Shown: positions 26,185 through 35,814, counted from the stretch's first letter. The stretch: 64,000 bases of DNA from Mesorhizobium sp. M1E.F.Ca.ET.045.02.1.1 (GCF_003952485.1 NZ_CP034447.1:1612001-1676000), one strand, 5' to 3'. The notes: generated by a model not told the origin, from the letters alone. Translations and numbers: made by a program.

Positions 26185-27690
26185 CTATGCGGTTGGCCTG
26201 CGACCAGTCGCACGCGGCATTCCCAGCGTCTCGCGTATCGCCGCCGCCAGCCGCTCCACGCCCTCCCGCGTCTGTGCTGCGTCGCACGCCGCATAGCCCA
26301 GCACCAGCCCTTGGGTCGCCGCCGTGTTCTGGAAATATTTCGACAGCGGCGAGACGTTGATGGCCCTCCTCGCTGCCGCCTGGCTGACCTGGATGTCGTC
26401 GATGCCTTCCCTCAGATAGCCCACCACCTGGATGCCGGCTTCGGCGGGGGAGAGCGTGATCTCGTCGCGCAGGCGCTCGGCGACGATCTCGCGGAAAAGC
26501 TGGCGGCGCTGGGCGTAGATGCGGCGCATGCGTTTGAGGTGCCGGCTCATATGGCCTTCGGTGATGAAATCGGCGAGCGCGGCCTGCAGCAGGAGCGGCG
26601 CGAACTGGCCCGTGGTGGAGAGCGCGTTGGCGATGCGGCCGGCCATGTCGGGCGGCAGCACCATGAAGCCGATGCGCAGCGCGGGGAACAGCAGCTTGGC
26701 GAAGGTGCCGACATAGATGACGCGGCCGGAGCGGTCCATGCTCTGGATCGCCGGCACGGGCCTGCCTTGAAAGCGGTATTCGCCGTCGAAATCGTCCTCG
26801 ATCACCCAGGCGTTGGCGGTCTCGGCGATGTCGAGCAGGCGCAGCCGCTCCTCCATACGCATGGTGATGCCGAGCGGATGCTGGCAGGCCGGCGTCACAT
26901 AGATGAGGCGGGGCGAAAAATCCGGCGCGTCGAGGCGCCAGCCGCGTTCCTGATCGACCGGGATGGGCAGGATTTTTGCGCCGGCCACGGTGAAGGCGGC
27001 CTTGGCGCCGTAATAGCCGGGCTCCTCCATCCACACCGTGTCGCCGGGGTCGAGCAGCAGGCGGGCGAGAAGATCGAAGGCGGCCTGCGCGCCGGTGGTG
27101 ATGACGATCTGCTCCGCCTGGCAGCGCACGCCGCGCGCGGAATAGAGATAGCCGGCGATCGCCTCCTTCAGCGCCGGATGGCCGGTCACCTCATAGGTGC
27201 CGAACAGGGTTTCGCCATGGCTGGCGCGGCGCGCGACCAGCCGGCCCCAGACTCCGAAGGGGAAGCTCGCGTGATCCGGCATGCCGGGGTGGAAGGCGAA
27301 GCGCCCCGGCGTGCCGTGGTGGCAGGGCTGGCTGAGCAGTTGCTCGCCGCGCCGCGAGGGCGCGCGCAGCGGCACCGGCGACGCTTCGGCCGGCGTCTCG
27401 CGCGGGCCGTCGGGCAGGTCGACGATCACCGGGCGGGCGCCCTGGCGGTTCGCGAGATAGCCTTCGGTGACGAGCTGGTCGTAGGCTGAGACGATGGTGT
27501 TGCGGCCAAGGCCGAGCTCGGCGGCCAGAGCGCGCGTCGAAGGCAGCTCCGACCCCGGCGCCAGCGTGCGGTTGCGGATGATGGCGACGAGGCCGTGATA
27601 GAGCTGGCGGGAGAGGTGCTCGGGGCTCGAGCGGTTGACGGCGAGCATGTCGAGGGGGAAGGCTTGGGGTTTGGGGTGGAGGGGGCGCAT
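26185..27690 (-). CDS. MocR-family transcriptional regulator (GntR-HTH fused to aminotransferase fold)
   Basis: A 501-residue MocR/PdxR-type protein. Residues about 10-80 form a GntR winged helix (LPSTRALAAELGLGRNTIV), and residues about 130-490 are a class I aminotransferase-like domain with the PLP lysine in YVGTFAKLLFPALRIG. Such proteins sense PLP or an amino compound. It is divergent from the IolE-like/CUT1 operon across 570 bp. ATG 27690 begins the homology; the frame upstream is repeat sequence. An 83-bp piece of a relative is found at 38.8 kb. Confidence 0.88.
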   Translation of the reverse strand: MRPLHPKPQAFPLDMLAVNRSSPEHLSRQLYHGLVAIIRNRTLAPGSELPSTRALAAELGLGRNTIVSAYDQLVTEGYLANRQGARPVIVDLPDGPRETPAEASPVPLRAPSRRGEQLLSQPCHHGTPGRFAFHPGMPDHASFPFGVWGRLVARRASHGETLFGTYEVTGHPALKEAIAGYLYSARGVRCQAEQIVITTGAQAAFDLLARLLLDPGDTVWMEEPGYYGAKAAFTVAGAKILPIPVDQERGWRLDAPDFSPRLIYVTPACQHPLGITMRMEERLRLLDIAETANAWVIEDDFDGEYRFQGRPVPAIQSMDRSGRVIYVGTFAKLLFPALRIGFMVLPPDMAGRIANALSTTGQFAPLLLQAALADFITEGHMSRHLKRMRRIYAQRRQLFREIVAERLRDEITLSPAEAGIQVVGYLREGIDDIQVSQAAARRAINVSPLSKYFQNTAATQGLVLGYAACDAAQTREGVERLAAAIRETLGMPRATGRRPTA

Positions 27691-28260
27691 GGGTATTAGT
27701 CTCTGCGGCCTGCTGGCAATGGAAGCTTCCGAAAAGCTCGCTTTGCAGCGTCGAGTTCCCGCCACCCCCCCTCTGGCCTGCCGGCCATCTCCCCCGCAAA
27801 GGGGGAGATCAGATGTCGCTCCGGCTTTCGCCAATCTCCAGCGCCGCAAGCATGGAACCGCCAGCGCAGCTGCCGATCTCCCCCCTTGCGGGGGAGATGG
27901 CCGGCAGGCCAGAGGGGGGTGCCTCGCGCCGACGATCGACACTCGGGTCTGGCAGCGAACCTCAGCTCTTCCATATGCCACACCCTTCCATGGTTCTCCC
28001 TCCCCATCCTGCCACAGCCGTCGGCGGACTTGAACTGGTTCCTTCATTTTCCGGAAAACTGGCCCTCGCGATGGAGACAGAGCGGCGTAGACTCCAATCG
28101 CTGACGTTGGGGTAAGACGTCGAGGCGTTTAGGCAAGGCTCTGGGAGGGCGTCTGGCCAAACGAAAATGGCAGGCTTTGCCTCCTTCCGAAAGCACACGC
28201 AGCCATTTCCCTCCCGAAACGAACACCCTGCAGCCTTCGGGCGCAGGCGGAAAGCGAGCA
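27691..28260. other. 570-bp divergent intergenic region
   Basis: No gene is supported between the MocR start and the IolE-like start. About 160 bases are a palindromic repeat (listed separately). The remaining sequence just upstream of 28261 must carry the promoter of the seven-gene operon, but I cannot place convincing -35/-10 elements. Confidence 0.5.
27763..27920. repeat. Nested palindromic intergenic repeat, copy 2
   Basis: Outer arms match over about 30 bases (CCCCCTCTGGCCTGCCGG and complement), each containing the sub-hairpin ATCTCCCCC/GGGGGAGAT. It has the same architecture as copy 1 but a different outer sequence, so it belongs to a related subfamily. It sits in a divergent promoter region, where it may affect transcription of the operon or MocR gene. 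Confidence 0.75.
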
Positions 28261-29205
28261 ATGACGACAGTTCGACTTGGCATCAATCCGATCACCTGGA
28301 CCAATGACGACGTGCCGGAACTGGGCGGCGACACGCCGCTCGAGACGTGCCTCAGCGAAACCGCGGAAGCGGGCTTTGCGGGAACGGAGCTCGGCGGCAA
28401 GTTCCCGCGCGAGGCCCGCACGCTCGGCCCCATCCTCGACCGTTACGGGCTGGCGCTGGTCTCCGGCTGGTATGACGGGCGCATCTGCGAACGCGAGGTG
28501 GACGAAGAATTCGAGGCGATCCGCCCGCATCTGACGCTGCTCAAGGAGCTCGGGGCGAGCCATGTCGTTTATGCCGACACCTCGCGCGGCCGCCATGGCG
28601 CGATCCACGACCCGATCTCGCAGCGGCCGAAGCTCGCAGCCGAGGAGTGGAAGCCCTACGGCGAAAAGATCACGCGGCTGGCCGAACGTTTTGCCGATTT
28701 CGGCGTCGACATGGCCTTTCACCATCATATGGGCACGATCGTCGAAACCGATGCCGAGATCGACATGCTGATGAAGATGACCGGCGAGGCGGTCGGGCTG
28801 CTCTACGACACCGGCCACTGCGCCTTCTCCGGCGGCGACCCGGAGCAGTTGCTGCGCCGGCATGTCGGCCGCGTCGTCCATGTCCATTGCAAGGACGTGC
28901 GCCCGGCGGTGCTGAAGAAGGCACGTGACACCGACATGAGCTTCATGGGCGCGGTGATGGAAGGCATCTTCACGGTGCCCGGCGACGGCGCGATCGACTA
29001 TGCGAGCCTGCTGAAAATCCTCGCCGACAAGGGCTATGCCGGATGGCTGGTTGTGGAGGCCGAGCAGGACCCGGCCAAGGCGCATCCGCTGACCTATGCT
29101 ACAATGGGCTACCGCAACCTGCGCGACCTCGCCCGCAAGGCCGGCTTCACGGTCGACGAGCGGAAGGGCTTGGGAGCAAGCGCGGAGCGGCGGGGAGGGC
29201 GATGA
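28261..29205 (+). CDS. Sugar phosphate isomerase/epimerase family, IolE-like (inosose dehydratase-like)
   Basis: A 314-residue AP-endonuclease-2 TIM-barrel protein closely resembling IolE: GINPITWTNDDVPELGG at the start, then VSGWYDGRI, FHHHMGTIVETDAEID, LLYDTGHCAFSGGD, VHCKDVRP and VVEAEQDPAKAHP. The Glu/Asp/His residues in these motifs are the metal site. It would dehydrate an inosose or a related keto-polyol. It shares the EAEQDPxK and VPGDG signatures with the iolE at 49.1 kb, so the window has two paralogues. It starts an overlapping operon. Confidence 0.86.
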   Translation: MTTVRLGINPITWTNDDVPELGGDTPLETCLSETAEAGFAGTELGGKFPREARTLGPILDRYGLALVSGWYDGRICEREVDEEFEAIRPHLTLLKELGASHVVYADTSRGRHGAIHDPISQRPKLAAEEWKPYGEKITRLAERFADFGVDMAFHHHMGTIVETDAEIDMLMKMTGEAVGLLYDTGHCAFSGGDPEQLLRRHVGRVVHVHCKDVRPAVLKKARDTDMSFMGAVMEGIFTVPGDGAIDYASLLKILADKGYAGWLVVEAEQDPAKAHPLTYATMGYRNLRDLARKAGFTVDERKGLGASAERRGGR

Positions 29206-30299
29206 GCTCGGTCCTGTTCAAAAGCGTGGTCAAGAATTTCGGCGCGCTCAACGTGCTGCGATCGCTCGACCTCGCCGTGCCGGACCACAAATTCCTCGCC
29301 CTGCTCGGCCCGTCGGGCTGCGGCAAGACGACGGCGCTGCGCCTCCTGGCCGGACTCGACATGCCGACCGCCGGCAAGGTCTTCATCGGCGAGCGCGACG
29401 TCACCCGGCTGCAGCCGCGCGACCGCGACATCGCCATGGTCTTCCAGAGCTACGCGCTCTACCCGCAGATGACGGTCGCCGAGAACATCGGCTATCCGCT
29501 GTGGATCCGCGGCACGCCCGAAGCCGGGCGAAAGGCCAAGATCGGCGAGGTCGCCGCCATCCTCGAAATCGGCCATCTGCTCGACCGACGGCCGCGCCAG
29601 CTCTCCGGCGGGCAGCGCCAGCGCGTGGCGCTGGCCCGCGCCATCGTGCGCGACCCGGCGGCCTTCCTGATGGACGAGCCGCTGTCCAATCTCGACGCGC
29701 GGCTGCGGCTCACCATGCGCGGCGAGATCAAGCGGCTCTGCCAGCGCCTCAGCGCCACCACCATCTACGTCACCCACGACCAGGTCGAGGCCCTGACGAT
29801 GGCCGACCTCGTCGCAGTCATGCATGGCGGCGAGCTGCAGCAGATGGCGCCGCCCATCGACATCTACGACCGCCCGGCAAACCGTTTCGTCGCCACCTTC
29901 GTCGGCAACCCGCCGATGAACATCCTGCCGGCTGCGCTTGGCGAGCAAGGCGTGATCGCCGGCGGCAGGATCGTGCCGTTGGAGCGAACGCGGCTCACCC
30001 AATGCCGCCTGGCCGAGATCGTGGAGATCGGGCTGCGCCCGGAAGACTGCAGCGTCGCCCAGCCGGGCGAGCCGGGCGCGCTGCCCGGCGAAATCTATGT
30101 CGTCGAACCGATGGGCAACGAGACGCTGGTCAATGTCCGCCTCGAAGGCGGCAACGTCTCGGTACGGGCCGGCCGCGATTTCAGGGGCGCGGTCGGCGAA
30201 AGCATCGGCGTCGCCTTCGACCCGGCGAACGCCTGTTTCTTCAATGCGGCCGGCCTCACCGCCGTCCACAGGGTCAACAGCAATGGGAGAGAGAAATGA
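29202..30299 (+). CDS. CUT1 sugar ABC ATP-binding protein (UgpC/MsmK-like)
   Basis: A 365-residue MalK-family ATPase with Walker [10 protein letters not shown] near residue 38, signature LSGGQRQRV, Walker [16 protein letters not shown] and the H-loop THDQVEA. Residues about 240-365 form the TOBE regulatory domain ([18 protein letters not shown]). ATG 29202 overlaps the IolE-like stop and follows GGGAGGG. It also overlaps the binding-protein gene by 4 bases. Confidence 0.9.
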   Translation: MSSVLFKSVVKNFGALNVLRSLDLAVPDHKFLALLGPSGCGKTTALRLLAGLDMPTAGKVFIGERDVTRLQPRDRDIAMVFQSYALYPQMTVAENIGYPLWIRGTPEAGRKAKIGEVAAILEIGHLLDRRPRQLSGGQRQRVALARAIVRDPAAFLMDEPLSNLDARLRLTMRGEIKRLCQRLSATTIYVTHDQVEALTMADLVAVMHGGELQQMAPPIDIYDRPANRFVATFVGNPPMNILPAALGEQGVIAGGRIVPLERTRLTQCRLAEIVEIGLRPEDCSVAQPGEPGALPGEIYVVEPMGNETLVNVRLEGGNVSVRAGRDFRGAVGESIGVAFDPANACFFNAAGLTAVHRVNSNGREK

Positions 30300-31609
30300 T
30301 GCATTCCAGCAGACTTACTCGCCGCTCCGTCATCAAAGGCGGGCTCGGCCTGGCTTTAGCCACCACGGCCCTCACCACGCTCGGCTTGCCTATATCCGCC
30401 AGGGCAGCCGGCAAGAAGGTCATCATCGGCGCCTTCGCCGATGGCGGACTGACGCCGTTCAAGCAGAAGATCATCCCGCTCGCCAAGGAGCAGGGCTTCG
30501 ACATCGAGTTCCTCGAGGATGAATATGGCGTGACGCTGGAGAAGTGGTTCGCCGACGCCCAGAGCGGCGCCGGCCAGTACGACCTCTATCTGCTCGACGA
30601 TCCATGGGTGCCGCAGTTCGGCGCCGCCAACGTGCTCGAGGATCTCGGCGCCGGCGGCATCGACGGTTCCGACAAGGACTGGATCGGCTCGATGATCGAC
30701 ATGGGCTACTGGCCGCCGCAGAAAGGGCCGCGCGTCAAGGGCTTCGAAAGCGCCAAGCCGACACTGATCTGCGTGCCCTTCGTCGGCGACCTGCAGACGC
30801 TCACCTACCGCAACGACGTCTTCACCGACGGCGCGCCCAAGACCTGGGACGATGTCATCGCCAAGGGCAAGGAAGGAGTGGCGGCCGGCAAGATCAAGTA
30901 CCCGGTCGTCTTCCGCGGCGTCTCCGGCAACCCCATCGTCACCAGCTGGTATCCGGTCTTCCTGTCGTTCGGCGGCTCCTTCTTCGACGACAAGTGGAAC
31001 CCGATCTTCAATTCAGCGGAAGGCAAGGCATCGGCCGATTTCTTCGTCGGCACGATGAAGCAGAACGCGCCGAACGGCGTGGTCGAGTTCGATTCCGACC
31101 AGGAAGGTGCGGCGATCCTGGGCGGCGATGCCGGCGCCATCATCCAGTATTCGGGCAATGCGCTGAAGGCCGACGATCCCGCCCAGACCAAGGTGGCGGG
31201 CAAGCTCGATTTCGGCGTCGTGCCGAAGCAGCAGTCGGCGATCGGCCAGATGGGCATCTTCATCGCAGGCGTGCCGAAATCGGCGCCCAACAAGGCGAAC
31301 TCGATTGAGTTCCTGAAATGGTACGTCAGCGCCGAAACCCAGGCCAAGCTGTCGGAAGCGGGCTCGATCCCGGTCAAGCGCAGCGCCTTCGGCATCGCCA
31401 AGCCGGGCAACCGGCTGATCCCGGTCGCGCTGCAGCAGCTCGACGCCGGCTCGCTGCCGAGGCCGCGCACGCCGGACTGGGCGAAGGTGGAGGAACTGCT
31501 CGGCATCGAGCTCAACAAGGCGCTGCAGGCCGGTTCCGGCGGCGGCGCCGCGCTCGACACAGCCGCCAAGCAGGTCAAGGACTACCTGACCACGGCCGGT
31601 TACTACTGA
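30296..31609 (+). CDS. CUT1 sugar ABC substrate-binding protein with Tat-type signal
   Basis: A 437-residue family 1 solute-binding protein. The N-terminus carries a twin-arginine pattern, LTRRSVIKGG, before a hydrophobic stretch and an ARA|AG cleavage site, which suggests export in folded form by Tat. The mature core includes WFADAQSGAGQYDLYLLDD and FAGD-like hinge sequences (LGGDAGAIIQYSGNAL). It begins at 30296 within ATGATG and overlaps the ATPase gene; its stop overlaps the next permease start by one base. Confidence 0.87.
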   Translation: MMHSSRLTRRSVIKGGLGLALATTALTTLGLPISARAAGKKVIIGAFADGGLTPFKQKIIPLAKEQGFDIEFLEDEYGVTLEKWFADAQSGAGQYDLYLLDDPWVPQFGAANVLEDLGAGGIDGSDKDWIGSMIDMGYWPPQKGPRVKGFESAKPTLICVPFVGDLQTLTYRNDVFTDGAPKTWDDVIAKGKEGVAAGKIKYPVVFRGVSGNPIVTSWYPVFLSFGGSFFDDKWNPIFNSAEGKASADFFVGTMKQNAPNGVVEFDSDQEGAAILGGDAGAIIQYSGNALKADDPAQTKVAGKLDFGVVPKQQSAIGQMGIFIAGVPKSAPNKANSIEFLKWYVSAETQAKLSEAGSIPVKRSAFGIAKPGNRLIPVALQQLDAGSLPRPRTPDWAKVEELLGIELNKALQAGSGGGAALDTAAKQVKDYLTTAGYY

Positions 31610-32514
31610 TGCGCGCAGCAGCGCAGGCGCGCAAATATCGCCTGCAGGGGGCGGGGCTCGACCTCGCCCTCCCCTATCTCATGCTGGCGCCCGGCCTGAT
31701 GATCGTGCTCGGCGTGCTCGTCTATCCGCTGTGGGATGGGCTGCGCGCCAGCACAAGAGCCTATCGTTATGGCTCGCCGGTCGCCGATGTCGGCTTCCAG
31801 AACTATGTGCATCTGTGGAGCGACGGACAATTCCTGAATTCGCTCTGGGTCACGGTGAAGTTCGTCGCGCTGTCGGTATCCTTCGAGGCCGTGCTCGGCT
31901 TTGCGCTCGCGCTGTTTTGCCTGCGGGAGTTTCAGGGCATCCGCCTGCTCAGGACCGTACTCATCATTCCGATGGTGGTCACGCCGGTCGTCGTCGCCAT
32001 CGTCTTCCGCCTGATCTACGCCAGCGACGCCGGCATGCTGACGGCGCTCTCGGAGGCGATGGGCGGCGGCGAGGCGCAGATCCTCGGCAACCCGCTCAAC
32101 GCCTTCATTGGGCTTGTCGTGCTCGACGTCTGGGAATGGACGCCGCTGATGTTCCTGATCCTGCTCGCCGGGCTGCAATCGCTGCCGCACGAGCCGTTCG
32201 AGGCGGCGCGCGTCGACGGGGCGGGGGCCTGGCGGGTCTTTGCCGATCTCACCTTTCCGATGATGCGGCCGGTGCTGGCGGTGGCGATCGTGCTCAGAAC
32301 CATCGATGCCTTCGGCACGTTCGACCAGGTCTTCGTGCTCACGCGCGGCGGGCCGGGCGAGGCGACCAGACTGGTTTCGATCTACGGTTACGACACCGCG
32401 TTCAAGTTCCAACAGACCGGCTATGCGGCTGCGCTGTTCGTGACCATCGGCCTCGTGGTGCTCGCGCTCGCCTTCAGCGCCATCAGGCTTCTGCGCAGGG
32501 TGGATGCGTCATGA
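31609..32514 (+). CDS. CUT1 sugar ABC permease (UgpA/MalF-like)
   Basis: A 301-residue permease with six predicted membrane segments. It carries NSLWVTVKFVALSV, the CUT1 loop EAARVDGAGAWRVFADLTFPMM near residue 200 and FDQVFVLTRGGPGEAT. The ATG at 31609 shares its A with the preceding TGA. It pairs with the next gene to form the sugar or polyol channel. Confidence 0.9.
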   Translation: MRAAAQARKYRLQGAGLDLALPYLMLAPGLMIVLGVLVYPLWDGLRASTRAYRYGSPVADVGFQNYVHLWSDGQFLNSLWVTVKFVALSVSFEAVLGFALALFCLREFQGIRLLRTVLIIPMVVTPVVVAIVFRLIYASDAGMLTALSEAMGGGEAQILGNPLNAFIGLVVLDVWEWTPLMFLILLAGLQSLPHEPFEAARVDGAGAWRVFADLTFPMMRPVLAVAIVLRTIDAFGTFDQVFVLTRGGPGEATRLVSIYGYDTAFKFQQTGYAAALFVTIGLVVLALAFSAIRLLRRVDAS

Positions 32515-33329
32515 GTACCCGTGTGGCGCGCATCCTGACGACGATTTTCGTGCTGGCCGTGGTGCTTTTGCCGATTTACTGGCTGGTCTCGACTTCGCTG
32601 AAGTCCAACCGGGAGATAACCCAGGAAGGCACGCTCTACCCGCATGTGCCGACGTTCGACAACTACGTCAGGCTGTTCACCGAAAAGCAGTTCGGCTCCT
32701 ACCTGACCAACTCGCTGGTGGTGACCTTCTTCTCCGTCGCCATCGCGCTGGTCGCCGGCGCCATGGGCGCCTATGCCATCGCCCGCTTCCGCCTGCCGCT
32801 TGCGATGGAGGGCAAGGTTGGCTTGTTCCTTCTGACGCTGCGCATCATCCCGCCGGTGGTCATCCTGATTCCGGTCTATCTCTTGATGCTCAGCCTCGGC
32901 CTGCTCGACAGCTGGCTGGGACTGATCGCCACCTACACTGCCTTCAACGTCACCTTCTGCGTCTGGATGATGGAGAGCTTCTTCCGCGAAATTCCCGTCG
33001 ATCTCGAGGAAGCCGCGATGGTGGACGGCGATTCGCGCTTCGGCGCCTTCCGCCGCATCACCCTGCCGCTGGCCGCTCCCGGGCTCGCGGCGACCGCCAT
33101 TTTCGCGGTGCTGGTCACCTTCAACGAATTTCTCTTCGCGCTGGCACTGACGGCGACGCCGCGCGCCATGACCATGCCGCGCGGTACCGCGACGCTGATC
33201 GGCCGCATCGACACCGACTGGGCCTCGATGTCGGCGGCCGGCGTCATCGGCGCGCTGCCGATCGTTTTCTTCGCGCTCCTGGTGCAGCGCCATCTGGTGC
33301 GCGGGCTCACCATGGGCGCTGTCAAATGA
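32511..33329 (+). CDS. CUT1 sugar ABC permease (UgpE/MalG-like)
   Basis: A 272-residue permease with the MalG-type features WLVSTSLKSNREI, LTNSLVVTFFSVAIAL and the EAA loop EEAAMVDGDSRFGAFRRITLPLA around residue 165. It overlaps its partner by 4 bases. The unusually long distance (60 bases) to the next gene is still consistent with one transcript. Confidence 0.9.
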   Translation: MSTRVARILTTIFVLAVVLLPIYWLVSTSLKSNREITQEGTLYPHVPTFDNYVRLFTEKQFGSYLTNSLVVTFFSVAIALVAGAMGAYAIARFRLPLAMEGKVGLFLLTLRIIPPVVILIPVYLLMLSLGLLDSWLGLIATYTAFNVTFCVWMMESFFREIPVDLEEAAMVDGDSRFGAFRRITLPLAAPGLAATAIFAVLVTFNEFLFALALTATPRAMTMPRGTATLIGRIDTDWASMSAAGVIGALPIVFFALLVQRHLVRGLTMGAVK

Positions 33330-33389
33330 GTGCGCCGGCGAAACATGAACGGGCCACGACAGGCGCGACCTGACAGGAAAGTCGAACGC

Positions 33390-34382
33390 ATGATGGATGT
33401 TTGTCTGTTCGGGGTGGGACTGATCGGCCGCGTGCACGCGGGCAATCTCGCGCGTCATCCAAGGGTGCGGCTGCGCTACATCGTCGATCCCAATCGCGAG
33501 GCGGCTGCCAAGGTTGCTGCCGTTACCGGCGCCGAGATCGCCGACACCGAGGCGGTGATGAACGATCCGTCGGTGAAGATGGTGTTCATCGCTTCGGCGA
33601 CGCGCACGCATGCCGAGCTTGCCATGGCCGCGGCGGCGAAAGGCAAGGCGATCTTCTGCGAGAAGCCGATCGATCTCGACCTCAAGCGCACGGACGAGTG
33701 CCTGGCCGCGGTCGAGAAAGCGGGCGTGCCGTTCCAGATCGGCTTCAACCGCCGCTTCGATCCGAGCTTCCGGGCGCTGAAGGAGCGCCTTGCCGGCGGC
33801 GAGATCGGCGCCGTCGAGCAGGTCATCATCACAAGCCGAGACCCCGAACCCGAAACCGAGGAAGCGCTGGCCGGGGGTGGGGGCGTCTTTCGCGAAATGA
33901 CCATCCACGACTTCGACATGGCTCGGAACCTGCTCGGCGAGGAGCCGGTCGAACTCTTCGCCACCGGCTCCTCGCTGGTGGCGCCGCAATACAGGAAGCT
34001 CGGCGATTACGACACCGCGATGTTCATCCTGCGAACCGCGTCCGGCCGGCAGTGCCACATCAACAACAGCGTCAGGGCCGCCTATGGCTATGACCAGCGT
34101 ATCGAGGTGCATGGCGCCGACGGCATGCTGCAGGCCGGCAACCGGATGCCGACCTCGGTAGAGATGTACGGCGACAGGGGCATATCGCGCGACAAGCCCT
34201 TCTACTTCTTCGTCGAACGCTACGCCGAGTCCTACGCATCGGAGATCGATCACTTCATCACTTGCGTCGAAACCGGCAGCAAGCCCGCCGTCACGGCCAG
34301 CGACGGCCGCAAGGCCATGATCCTTTGCGAGGCGGCCCTCGCCTCCGCCAGGTCCGGCAGGTTCGAGCCTGTGAAGCCCTGA
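33390..34382 (+). CDS. Gfo/Idh/MocA oxidoreductase, inositol 2-dehydrogenase-like
   Basis: A 330-residue NAD(P)-dependent dehydrogenase with an N-terminal Rossmann fold (GVGLIGRVHAGN), the family motif CEKPIDLDL with catalytic Lys near residue 97, and the active-site segment MTIHDFDMARNLLGEEPV with the DxxxH-like pair. It is strikingly similar to the idhA/iolG product at 60.2 kb in those motifs, so it may oxidise myo-inositol or an isomer. ATG 33390 follows AGGAAAG. The frame upstream is not homologous. Confidence 0.87.
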   Translation: MMDVCLFGVGLIGRVHAGNLARHPRVRLRYIVDPNREAAAKVAAVTGAEIADTEAVMNDPSVKMVFIASATRTHAELAMAAAAKGKAIFCEKPIDLDLKRTDECLAAVEKAGVPFQIGFNRRFDPSFRALKERLAGGEIGAVEQVIITSRDPEPETEEALAGGGGVFREMTIHDFDMARNLLGEEPVELFATGSSLVAPQYRKLGDYDTAMFILRTASGRQCHINNSVRAAYGYDQRIEVHGADGMLQAGNRMPTSVEMYGDRGISRDKPFYFFVERYAESYASEIDHFITCVETGSKPAVTASDGRKAMILCEAALASARSGRFEPVKP

Positions 34383-34415
34383 GCGGATGGTCTCAAGTCA
34401 AACGGGAGTCCCGAG

Positions 34416-35354
34416 ATGAAGATTGGCATGATCACCGACAGCCTGGGCAATCTTTCCTTTGACGAGATGCTTCGCGCCTCGGCCGAACTCGGGCTCGAGA
34501 CACTGGAGTTCGCCTGCGGCAACTGGTCGTCCGCGCCGCATATCGATCTCCCAGCCATGCTGGACAGTGCCGCGACGCGCGCCGAATTCGCCGCCAGGGT
34601 CCGCGACCACGGGCTGACGATCGCTGCGCTCAACTGCTCGGGCAACCCACTGCATCCGGGACCGCAGGGCAAGAAGCACCATCAGGTGACCGAGGACACG
34701 ATCCGCCTGGCGAGCCTGATGGACATCGATCGCGTGGTGATGATGTCCGGCTTGCCAGGCGGCCCAGGCGATGCCAACCCCAACTGGATCATCACCGACT
34801 GGCCGCCCGAATGCGTCGACATCCAGCGCTACCAGTGGGACGACTGCATCATTCCCTACTGGCGCGATCTGGTGAAGTATTCGAACAATCTCGGCATCAG
34901 GAAGCTTTGCCTGGAACTGCACGGCCATCAGGCCGTCTACAACGTCCAGACTCTGTTCCGGCTGCGCGACGCCGTCGGCGAGACGGTCGGCGCGAACTAT
35001 GACCCCAGCCACCCGATGTGGATGGGCGCCGATCCCATCGCTGCCGTCCGCAAGCTGGGCTCTGCGATCTACTATGTACATGCGAAGGATACACGCATCG
35101 AACCGATACCGGCGGCCATCGACGGCGTGCTCGATGCGCGCCCGCCAAACCACTATGCCGATAGGGCCTGGAATTACATCACGCTGGGCTACGGTCACGG
35201 TGAGACCTGGTGGCGGCAGTTCTGCGCCGCGCTGAAGCAGGTCGGCTACGACGACGTGCTGTCCATCGAGCACGAGGACATGATGCTGTCGCCGATGGAA
35301 GGCATGCGCAAATCCGTGGCGTTGCTGCGCAACGTCGCCATCAATCTGGCTTGA
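34416..35354 (+). CDS. Sugar phosphate isomerase/epimerase family (TIM barrel)
   Basis: A 312-residue AP-endonuclease-2 family protein. Motifs include MITDSLGNLSFDEML, CSGNPLHPGP, LELHGHQAVYN, YDPSHPMWMGADP, YVHAKDTRIE and SIEHEDMMLSP; the Glu, His and Asp residues fit the family's metal site. It is more distant from IolE than the first gene of the operon and may isomerise the keto product. It starts behind GGGAG and is the last gene of the seven-gene operon. Confidence 0.85.
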   Translation: MKIGMITDSLGNLSFDEMLRASAELGLETLEFACGNWSSAPHIDLPAMLDSAATRAEFAARVRDHGLTIAALNCSGNPLHPGPQGKKHHQVTEDTIRLASLMDIDRVVMMSGLPGGPGDANPNWIITDWPPECVDIQRYQWDDCIIPYWRDLVKYSNNLGIRKLCLELHGHQAVYNVQTLFRLRDAVGETVGANYDPSHPMWMGADPIAAVRKLGSAIYYVHAKDTRIEPIPAAIDGVLDARPPNHYADRAWNYITLGYGHGETWWRQFCAALKQVGYDDVLSIEHEDMMLSPMEGMRKSVALLRNVAINLA

Positions 35355-35364
35355 TGCAGGCGGA

Positions 35365-35510
35365 TCGACCCGGAAGGCCGATGCCGCCGCCGATTCCGCC
35401 CAATTCGGTGACGATCCGCGGCAGTGCTGTCGCGACGACGTTCTGGTCGATGGGATCGAGTGCCAGCACGATGATCAGGCCGATGAACAGGTTGCGAATT
35501 TCCCGATCGC
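35365..35510 (-). pseudogene. N-terminal fragment of an MFS (DHA2-type) transporter
   Basis: About 48 codons on the minus strand read REIRNLFIGLIIVLALDPID, then QNVVATALPRIVTELGGIGG. This is the first membrane helix and motif D1 region of a drug/proton antiporter of the DHA2 type, where LDxTIVxxALP is diagnostic. Nothing of the remaining 13 helices follows. It lies just after a catabolic operon and beside intergenic repeats, a typical decay site. Confidence 0.68.
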
Positions 35511-35679
35511 TGGCGACCGGATCGCAGGCGACGCCATTACCCGCTGACTAGTCATGTGCCGTTTGGCGCCGTGTTCCTGCGGCACGGATGCTCCCTCAGA
35601 ACGGTTTTTGATGCGGCTGGAGTGCGAGAGGCGTTGGCAAATGCGCCCGCCATCCGCAACGGAGCAGTGGCGCGCAGCC

Positions 35680-35785
35680 TAGAGCGGTTCAGCTTTTCAC
35701 AGAATCGCTGACCCATCTAAGCATTTGTTTTTGCGCAATTCCGGACGGAAAACCGCTACGCACTTTTCCTGGAATTGCTCTCTAG
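35680..35785. repeat. Rhizobial-type intergenic repeat with GCAATTCC palindrome
   Basis: The block opens CTAGAGCGGTTCAGC and ends CTCTAGAG, and contains the inverted pair GCAATTCC (35734) and GGAATTGC (35779) around a CGGACGGAAAACCG core. A shortened copy, with the same GCAATTCC...TTTTCCTGGAATTGC order, is at 63306-63339. I recall similar blocks between genes in mesorhizobia. Confidence 0.65.
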
Positions 35786-35814
35786 AGAAGCGCAGCGTTC
35801 AGAGGAAGCTGGGC

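Noticed and set aside
29096..30295. 400-residue extension of the CUT1 binding protein
   Set aside because: Shadow of the MalK-type ATPase in another frame; the Tat signal peptide starting at 30296 marks the true start.
32421..34253. 610-codon minus-strand frame opposite the permease and Idh-like genes
   Set aside because: Antisense to two clearly homologous genes in codon register; composition is typical of GC-rich shadow frames.
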